This document shows, piece by piece, positions 13,708 through 18,520 of a stretch of 18,520 bases of DNA (positions are counted from its first letter, which is position 1; the number at the start of each line of letters is the position of its first letter). Location: positions 1 through 18,520 of the forward strand of contig RFQS01000012.1 of NCBI GenBank assembly GCA_009924885.1, read 5' to 3'. The translations under genes were made by a program, and so were the position numbers. The stretch is from Pseudomonadota bacterium (GTDB lineage Bacteria > Cyanobacteriota > Vampirovibrionia > LMEP-6097). Below the pieces are notes generated by a model. It searched no databases, was not told where the DNA came from, and saw only the letters and a program-made list of their open reading frames with translations.

Positions 13708-14640
13708 ATGCCTAATTACTGTACAGTCTGCGGTGTTAAACTGACCGCAAAAAACAAAATCTCATATCGACCTAGTTCTTGTCGTGATTGTGAGCTTGAA
13801 AGAAAGAGGTTATATTCCTTGAAAAGGAAAATTCAAAATGAATTGGAAGAGAAATCTTCTAAGGCTGTTAAACCTGCTACTAAAGCTTCACAGCCTATAT
13901 CTAAAGCTGTGAAGTCTACATCTCAGGCGCCGAAACCTGCTATTAAAGCTATAAAAGAAGTGGTGGTTAAGCCTAAGGTAACCAAGGTAGAAGAATCTAA
14001 ATCTACGAAGGAGAAGAAAACTCCAGAAACTAAAAATAAAAAAATAGAGGAACCTCTAATAATTGAGCCTAAAGCTAAGACTGTTAGGTTAGAGAAAAAG
14101 CTTACTGATAAGAAGAAGCCTACTAGTTCATTAGCTAAAGCAGCAGCTGCTAAAGCACAATCTTCAGCGGCGAAGAAAAAAACAACTAAAGTTGTTGCAG
14201 AAGAGGAACTGGAAGAAGGTGCATTGCTAGAAGATCCTAGTATTGAAATCGTTGAAACACCATCAATAGTAAAAGCTAAATCAAGTTCAGCTCCTATCGT
14301 TATACCTGGTTATATTAAGGAAGCAGCGAAGATTAAAGTTAAGAAGAGACGTTTAGGTAAGTTACCTGCCGTGAGGTCTAAAAATATTTCTAGCTTAAAT
14401 AGTGATTCTCAGTCAGAAGATGTAAGTTCAGTTTTTGCTTTAGGTAAAAATTTAACGGAAGAAGATTTACTTAGAGCTCCTTCGAATACACCTTGGGAAA
14501 GCTCTAGTTTCAAGATAGTTGATGGTTCGTTCGTAGAGCATGGTGCGGAGGATCAAGATGAGGCTAAGGGACCTGGTCCTGAAGAGATTAAGAATATAAT
14601 CGAGAAGATTCGTCTTGAACATAAAACGAGAAGGGGATAA
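13708..14640 (+). CDS. Zinc-ribbon protein with a long Lys/Ala/Ser-rich linker
   Basis: A 310-aa cytoplasmic protein I cannot name. The N-terminus is a four-cysteine zinc ribbon: C5 and C8 (YCTVCG), C25 and C28 (SCRDCE). A basic helical stretch (ERKRLYSLKRK) follows, then ~150 residues of low-complexity sequence rich in K, A, S, P and E (residues ~50-200), probably disordered. The C-terminal ~100 residues are more mixed, with basic KVKKRRLGKLP and an acidic tail. The ribbon plus basic tract suggests nucleic-acid or protein binding, which is inference. It overlaps or abuts the secretin gene, whose Shine-Dalgarno AAGGGG lies in its last codons, so the two are coexpressed. Confidence 0.75.
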   Translation: MPNYCTVCGVKLTAKNKISYRPSSCRDCELERKRLYSLKRKIQNELEEKSSKAVKPATKASQPISKAVKSTSQAPKPAIKAIKEVVVKPKVTKVEESKSTKEKKTPETKNKKIEEPLIIEPKAKTVRLEKKLTDKKKPTSSLAKAAAAKAQSSAAKKKTTKVVAEEELEEGALLEDPSIEIVETPSIVKAKSSSAPIVIPGYIKEAAKIKVKKRRLGKLPAVRSKNISSLNSDSQSEDVSSVFALGKNLTEEDLLRAPSNTPWESSSFKIVDGSFVEHGAEDQDEAKGPGPEEIKNIIEKIRLEHKTRRG

Positions 14641-14641
14641 G

Positions 14642-16201
14642 TTGAAGAGAGTAATTAACTTCTGCTTAATAATTCTTTTAATTACAGCTACCTTCATAGG
14701 AGTGAATGCTGCTGCCCTCGTGAGTTTCTCTGCTCGTAATGTTCCAGTCAGGGACGCTTTTGCTACTTTAGCTCGTATATCTGGTAAAAGTATTACGGTT
14801 AGTGGTGAGATTCAAGACAGGCAGCTTATTTCCGTAGTGGAAATTAAAGAACAGCCTTTTAATGAAGCTTTTATGAGTCTAGTAAGAGCTGCTGGCGTAG
14901 ATTATATAGTTAGGGGTGATAATAATTTTACTATTCTTAGGGCTAACAGTAGATCTGACGTGAAACTCTTTTCTAGTCTGGAGTCCAGCGATATAGATTT
15001 GACTAAGCCTTTAGAGGAAAGGTTCGCAGACCTTACTTACGATAATGAAGATGTCTCTAATATTTTAAAAGATGTCGCTAATCGCTATGGTGTAGATATT
15101 ATTCTCACTGCACAGCCGACTGAAAGAGTTACAGTTAAATTAAAGAAAGCTACTTTGAATGACGTTTTAACTCTAGTACTCTCTGGTAGCCAGTTTAAAT
15201 TTACTAAATCTGGGGATGCCTATGTGATTTATAACAGTTCTAATAAGAATTTCAGCCTTTATAATGATACGGCTTTTATTCCTTTAAATTTCCTTGATGC
15301 AGCAGAAGTAATTAAATTATTACCAGATGAACTTAAGAAGCTAGCTAAATCTAGTGAAAAGCAAAACGCTCTAGTAGCCGATGGTTCGATGGAAGATATA
15401 AAAAAATTAAAGACATTTATTATCGCAGTGGATCAGCCTATCCCTCAAGTGGAGCTGGATGTTAAGCTGGTAGAGCTTTCTGAAAGATTTGGGCGAAGTA
15501 TAAACCCATATCAAAGAACTTTTGGTTTAGGTAGAGTTGGCAGATTCGCTCCCGATCTATCTACTTCTGCTGCGGATGATGTTATTAGCAGTGGTTTTAA
15601 CTTAAATTTAGGAGCAGATGAATTCCAGATATTTAATGCTAAGCCTACTTTAAGTCAGAACTCATCTAATGCCCAGATTAAAGTCAGTCAGAGGCTTCTC
15701 GTTACTAGTGGTAAAAGTGCACAGATTAATTTCGATCAAGACGTAAATGTACTATTAAATGCAGCTAGTGGTACTGGTGGTGGTACTAGTATCGCTGTTC
15801 AGACACAGCAGATTCAAAGAGTTACAGCTGGTAATTCTCTAAACATCACTCCGATAGTCGGTCATGGTGGTATTATTACGGTTCAAGTCGAAGTCGAAGT
15901 TTCAGCTAATGGTGATATCAACCCAGCAACTGGTATTCCAGTTAGCACTACGAGACGTAAGATTAAGTCAGAGGTTCAGATACCTAATCATAAAACTATA
16001 GTTATTGGTGGAATATTTGATGATCAGAAAACACGTTCAGCTAATAATCAAGTGCCAGTGCTGAGTAAGATTCCTATTATTGGTCAGCTTTTTGGTAATA
16101 GTTCTAAATCAAAAAATCAGACTGAATTAATGATATTAATTACCCCACATGTTAAGAATGCAGATAAAGAACAGATACAGCAGTATTTCCCAACCACCTA
16201 A
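14642..16201 (+). CDS. Secretin (type IV pilus PilQ / type II secretion GspD-like)
   Basis: Outer-membrane channel subunit, about 519 aa. I place the start at TTG 14642, preceded by AAGGGG with 5-nt spacing, which gives a clean signal peptide (MKRVINFCLIILLITATFIG). A longer TTG start at 14615 would add nine polar residues. Two periplasmic STN/N0-like modules come first (about residues 24-95 and 120-195), then an N1-type module (FIPLNFLDAAEVIKLLPDEL). The beta-barrel secretin domain carries the hallmark VPVLSKIPIIGQLFG and ELMILITPHV at the end. Its modest length fits a pilus or competence type. No pilM-N-O-P genes precede it, unlike the usual PilQ operon. Confidence 0.92.
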   Translation: MKRVINFCLIILLITATFIGVNAAALVSFSARNVPVRDAFATLARISGKSITVSGEIQDRQLISVVEIKEQPFNEAFMSLVRAAGVDYIVRGDNNFTILRANSRSDVKLFSSLESSDIDLTKPLEERFADLTYDNEDVSNILKDVANRYGVDIILTAQPTERVTVKLKKATLNDVLTLVLSGSQFKFTKSGDAYVIYNSSNKNFSLYNDTAFIPLNFLDAAEVIKLLPDELKKLAKSSEKQNALVADGSMEDIKKLKTFIIAVDQPIPQVELDVKLVELSERFGRSINPYQRTFGLGRVGRFAPDLSTSAADDVISSGFNLNLGADEFQIFNAKPTLSQNSSNAQIKVSQRLLVTSGKSAQINFDQDVNVLLNAASGTGGGTSIAVQTQQIQRVTAGNSLNITPIVGHGGIITVQVEVEVSANGDINPATGIPVSTTRRKIKSEVQIPNHKTIVIGGIFDDQKTRSANNQVPVLSKIPIIGQLFGNSSKSKNQTELMILITPHVKNADKEQIQQYFPTT

Positions 16202-16207
16202 AAATTA

Positions 16208-16696
16208 ATGATGAAAACCTTTCTTAGATTATGCTTAGTAATTTTATGTTTGTTGATGCTCGTTCAGCAAGTTTTCTCAAAATCTAAAATAGATAAAAAG
16301 CGTTTTGAGACAGTAATAAGGAATTCTCTAAAAGCACCTTTAAAAATTGTAAAATTCAAGATTAAAGATAAAGGTATTAATAAACTTGGTCTTAAGGATA
16401 TAGCCAATCAATTTTATGTAAAGGTTAAAAACCAGTCACAGAGAAGTATTCTTGCATATAAACTAAAAGTAAAAGAATATACTCCGTTCCAAGATGATTC
16501 TGTAAAAGAAATTATAATTACTTCTACTAAAAAAATTAAACCACGTAAGACTGATAAAGCTTATCAAGAACGTATGATTAATTTTCATTTAGAGACTTTA
16601 TATATTATTTTAGTAGAAGAAGTTCTATTTGAGGATGGAACCGTCTGGTCTGCTGATAACGGTATAATTAAACCTCAAGGAAATGCTGGGAAATAA
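16208..16696 (+). CDS. Small exported protein of unknown function
   Basis: A 162-aa protein with an N-terminal signal sequence (MMKTFLRLCLVILCLLMLVQ, then QVFS-K), so probably periplasmic or attached to the envelope. There is no lipobox at the cleavage region, although cysteines lie in the hydrophobic core. The mature part is basic and beta-rich: KLGLKDIANQFYVKVKNQSQ, ILAYKLKVKEY, and LYIILVEEVLFEDGTVW. That arrangement resembles immunoglobulin-like periplasmic domains with FxDGTxW endings, but I cannot name a family. It starts 6 nt after the secretin stop with no Shine-Dalgarno site, so reinitiation is likely. It could assist secretin assembly or stability, inferred only from position. Confidence 0.75.
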   Translation: MMKTFLRLCLVILCLLMLVQQVFSKSKIDKKRFETVIRNSLKAPLKIVKFKIKDKGINKLGLKDIANQFYVKVKNQSQRSILAYKLKVKEYTPFQDDSVKEIIITSTKKIKPRKTDKAYQERMINFHLETLYIILVEEVLFEDGTVWSADNGIIKPQGNAGK

Positions 16697-16715
16697 AAAC
16701 AGTTAAGTATTCACC

Positions 16716-16892
16716 ATGTCAGATGAGATTCTTGATGCTGAGTCTAGTACATTAAATAAAAATCTAGGTCCTATAGATCATTTGAGGCATTTACTCAAAA
16801 TCGGCTGGGAGGCTAAAAGCCCACTGATACAGTCCTTTATTATAAAATATGGTTTAGAAAGAGAATTAAAGCAAATCTTGGATGACAGATAA
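16716..16892 (+). CDS. 58-aa hypothetical protein overlapping the Xer-like gene
   Basis: A small intact frame from ATG 16716 to TAA 16892, beginning MSDEILDAES and ending LERELKQILDDR. It has an acidic N-terminus and an amphipathic helical second half (DHLRHLLKIGWEAKSPLIQS, then a short helix). There are no cysteines, signal or membrane segment. It fills the only sizeable gap in this operon and its last 11 bp overlap the start of the next gene in a different frame, a typical coupled arrangement. This favours a real gene over chance. No Shine-Dalgarno site is seen. I do not recognise the family. Confidence 0.6.
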   Translation: MSDEILDAESSTLNKNLGPIDHLRHLLKIGWEAKSPLIQSFIIKYGLERELKQILDDR

Positions 16893-17694
16893 TTCAGAAA
16901 CTAATCTTGAGCTTTTAGAATTTTTTCTAGATTTTCTGAAAACTAAATCTAGAAAGTCTTTAGATGCCATATCTTCTATTCACCGTGATTTAGAGAAGTT
17001 TATTGAATATCTATCTATAAACAAGCTAGAGCTAAACACTGAATCTATTAGAGCCTATCTAGCTTATCTTCAGGAAACCTATAATTTAAGTACTTATAAA
17101 GTTAAGCTATCGAGTTTAAGGCAGTTTACTAAATGGCTAAATTTAGAAGATAATCCTTTTGATGAAAATCTAACTTTAAAAACCACTCCAAATGAGGCTG
17201 CTGAAGATTTTTATACGAAAGCAGAACTCTTAGAAAAATTATCCAAGATTAAAGATCCTGTTGAATTACTTTTTTGTGAACTTTTATTTGAATTATGCTT
17301 ATCTCCTTCGGAGCTTTTAAAATTAAAAGTTCTAGATTTTAATTTTGCGACAGCCTCATTTAGATTGCGAATAAAATTATCAGATAACTTAGCCTTAAGA
17401 CTAAAACAGTTTTTAAAAATGAAAGAAGGGCTGAGCTTAGATGCAGCCCTCTTTACTGGAATCTCTGAATTAGATTCGGAAATTAAAATAGCTAAATTAT
17501 TGAAAAAGTATGATATTCAGGCTAAGAAATTAAAACGCAGTCGCATAGTACATTTACTTGAAGATGGTTTAAGTATTCAAGCTTTAGAAAATAATTTAGG
17601 TGTTAAAGTTCCAGTGAACTACTTATCATTAGCTAAAGAGACTAAAGACTATAAATTATTAAAAGCGTTTAAAGAGTTTCATCCCCGAGCTTGA
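16882..17694 (+). CDS. Degenerate tyrosine recombinase-like (XerC/D-type) protein, probably inactive
   Basis: A 270-aa protein with the two-domain layout of Xer recombinases. The N-terminal SAM-like core-binding domain is at about 5-90 (FLDFLKTKSRKSLDAISSIH, TYKVKLSSLRQFTKWL) and the catalytic-fold domain at about 105-260. The family's catalytic residues appear replaced. The usual GLRISEL reads CLSPSEL (first Arg lost), HxLRH reads KKLKR in AKKLKRSRIVHLLEDG, and LGH reads LGV. Only a tyrosine in VNYLSL is possibly kept. DNA cleavage is therefore unlikely; DNA binding may remain. Its place at the end of the secretin operon suggests a recruited structural or regulatory role. Length is ~25 aa below XerC/D. 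Confidence 0.8.
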   Translation: MTDNSETNLELLEFFLDFLKTKSRKSLDAISSIHRDLEKFIEYLSINKLELNTESIRAYLAYLQETYNLSTYKVKLSSLRQFTKWLNLEDNPFDENLTLKTTPNEAAEDFYTKAELLEKLSKIKDPVELLFCELLFELCLSPSELLKLKVLDFNFATASFRLRIKLSDNLALRLKQFLKMKEGLSLDAALFTGISELDSEIKIAKLLKKYDIQAKKLKRSRIVHLLEDGLSIQALENNLGVKVPVNYLSLAKETKDYKLLKAFKEFHPRA

Positions 17695-17724
17695 ACTTGC
17701 ACATTCGGCAACGGCGCCATTTAA

Positions 17725-17955
17725 CTAAAGAAGTTCTAAAGCTTTTTCTAGGGTTTTAATTTTAGCTTTAAGCTGATCATTTTCTGTTTTAAGAAGATCG
17801 TACTGGAGTTTTATAGTCTTACTATCTTTCTGGTTAATAAAGCCCTTGGGGGTAATGCCTTTAATACCAAAATATTTACCGTAAAGTGTAAGTAGGGCAA
17901 AAAAAATGGCACCCACAACAAAGCCTATAACTCCACTTATTAAGAGCTCTTCCAT
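17725..17955 (-). CDS. Small membrane-anchored coiled-coil protein
   Basis: A 76-aa protein with one N-terminal membrane segment (LISGVIGFVVGAIFFALLTL) with a GxxxG-type face. After a short basic/glycine region comes a C-terminal coiled coil of about 30 residues (LQYDLLKTENDQLKAKIKTL). Topology would place the coil on the more basic, cytoplasmic side. The family is not recognised; it resembles small DivIC- or YtxH-like anchors only in outline. It starts 20 nt after the OsmC-like stop on the same strand, so the two are probably cotranscribed. It runs convergent to the Xer-like gene, with 30 bp between. Confidence 0.7.
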   Translation of the reverse strand: MEELLISGVIGFVVGAIFFALLTLYGKYFGIKGITPKGFINQKDSKTIKLQYDLLKTENDQLKAKIKTLEKALELL

Positions 17956-17975
17956 ATATTTAAGTCTATCAGGTT

Positions 17976-18380
17976 TTAAAGGAAGCTAATAACCCTTTCT
18001 ACTTCAGAAGCGAGGCTGTGGTGTACTGGGCAGTTAGTGGCGAAGCGCTCTAGTTTCTCTCTTTGTTCGGCTGTGAGCGATTTTGGCATGGTGAACTCTA
18101 GGACTATCTTAGAGACCATTCTTAGTTTACTGTCTGACATATGCTTTTCAGTTCTACAGCTTAAACCCTCTAAACTAATACCGTCTCTCTCAGCCACTAT
18201 CGCCATAGTCGTCATAATACAGCTCGCTAATGCTGTAACTAAAAGGTCAGTGGGAGAGAATTTTAAACCCTTCCCCATGTTATCGAGTGGAGCATCTGTC
18301 TCTATCTCGGAACCAGAGCCAGAGTGTATATTCTTAACTCTGAGATCACCAGTATAAGTGCTTTTTACTTCAGTTGGCAT
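17976..18380 (-). CDS. OsmC family (OsmC/YhfA-like) thiol peroxidase-fold protein
   Basis: A 134-aa protein of the OsmC/Ohr superfamily, which reduces organic hydroperoxides using two cysteines, or acts in related roles. The peroxidatic cysteine C54 lies in the helix SPTDLLVTALASCIMTTMAI and the resolving cysteine C117 in ATNCPVHHSL. The N-terminal strands TYTGDLRVKNIHSGSG and the FSPTDL turn are typical of the YhfA-like branch. Length is normal. The promoter is well defined (TTGACT, 18 nt, TAAAAT) and puts the start of transcription on ATG 18380. A small membrane-protein gene follows in the same direction. Confidence 0.9.
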   Translation of the reverse strand: MPTEVKSTYTGDLRVKNIHSGSGSEIETDAPLDNMGKGLKFSPTDLLVTALASCIMTTMAIVAERDGISLEGLSCRTEKHMSDSKLRMVSKIVLEFTMPKSLTAEQREKLERFATNCPVHHSLASEVERVISFL

Positions 18381-18386
18381 ACTAAT

Positions 18387-18416
18387 ATTTTACGCTAAGC
18401 TCTCCTAATCAGTCAA
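18387..18416 (-). promoter_or_regulatory. Promoter of the OsmC-like gene
   Basis: Minus-strand TTGACT (18416-18411; five of six to TTGACA), an 18-nt spacer and TAAAAT (18392-18387; five of six to TATAAT). The -10 ends 7 nt before ATG 18380, so the mRNA is predicted to be leaderless. Confidence 0.6.
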
Positions 18417-18478
18417 TTAGGCCACGGCAAACCCACGAATAATTAAGCAAAAATAAAGCAAGAAAATAAAAGCTGTTC

Positions 18479-18516
18479 AAGGAGGGTTATTCATGAGGAA
18501 ATAGATTCATGAATAA
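18479..18516 (+). promoter_or_regulatory. Strong Shine-Dalgarno, three-codon frame and inverted repeat at a gene start
   Basis: AAGGAGGG (18479-18486) lies 6 nt before ATG 18493, whose frame closes after three codons (M-R-K-stop, TAG at 18502). The same place holds a perfect 10-bp inverted repeat TTATTCATGA (18487-18496) / TCATGAATAA (18507-18516) with a 10-nt spacer. This may be a mini upstream frame, an operator, or an RNA hairpin controlling the next gene. Confidence 0.4.
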
Positions 18517-18520
18517 GAAT
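18509..18520 (+). CDS. Possible start of a gene running off the window
   Basis: ATG 18509 opens a frame (M-N-K-N) that continues to the window edge, with GAGGA (18495-18499) 9 nt upstream as a usable Shine-Dalgarno. Only four codons are visible, so neither product nor reality can be judged. Confidence 0.3.

Noticed and set aside
14615..14641. TTG 14615 as the secretin start
   Set aside because: It would add polar residues before the signal peptide and sits inside the previous gene. TTG 14642 has AAGGGG at the right distance.
14467..14697. Minus-strand frame opposite the Zn-ribbon end and secretin start
   Set aside because: Shadow of two convincing plus-strand genes.

Overview
The window looks like ordinary chromosomal DNA of a low-GC Gram-negative-type bacterium. 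Supporting signs are a secretin (outer-membrane channel), a type IV pilin, RodA, an M23 peptidoglycan hydrolase, the MEP-pathway enzyme IspH and a class II lysyl-tRNA synthetase. AT-rich codon choice and first genes without Shine-Dalgarno sites fit, without proving, a deep-branching non-photosynthetic relative of Cyanobacteria (Melainabacteria/Vampirovibrionia type). This placement is inference and has low confidence. I see no rRNA, tRNA, phage structural genes, transposase or CRISPR array.

Layout. 1-150: terminator of an upstream gene, then the leader of a FliA/SigB-like sigma factor (152-889). 886-1836 (-): AEC-family transporter, divergent from ispH and a lone DppC-type ABC permease (1895-3709). 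3750-4301 (-): unknown protein. 4467-7611: pilin/pseudopilin overlapping lysS, then a lone trpB with a terminator. 7717-8670: secreted M23 peptidase. 8688-10042: accessory stretch with structured repeats, a brnTA toxin-antitoxin pair and a small nucleotidyltransferase. 10042-11295 (-): rodA, divergent from a SAM methyltransferase (11340-12059). 12071-12274: a second large structured repeat. 12274-13647 (-): YkgJ-like cysteine-cluster protein. 13708-17694: probable operon of Zn-ribbon protein, secretin, exported small protein, a 58-aa protein and a degenerate Xer-like protein. 17725-18380 (-): OsmC-like protein and a small membrane protein. The end holds an inverted repeat and the first codons of a further gene.

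Two patterns run across the genes. First, the gene ends at about 8.7, 10.0 and 12.1-12.3 kb carry GC-richer palindromic repeats of at least two families. Their internal arms are conserved between copies (for example 36/36 and 33/33 nt identical), while the flanking paired stems are unrelated in sequence yet perfect or nearly perfect. A piece of the same repeat core lies in frame inside the methyltransferase. I regard this as the most likely undescribed system here: a dispersed structured element whose loop is conserved and whose stem is replaced at each site. Second, at least eight transcription-unit first genes have a -10 hexamer ending 6-9 nt before the start codon and no Shine-Dalgarno site, which predicts leaderless mRNAs. 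Internal genes such as the permease, brnA and the secretin do have Shine-Dalgarno sites.

Functionally the window mixes envelope biogenesis (RodA, M23, secretin, pilin), housekeeping genes (lysS, trpB, ispH) and small stress or defence modules (brnTA, OsmC, nucleotidyltransferase). Everything is read by eye from the sequence; no database search was possible.
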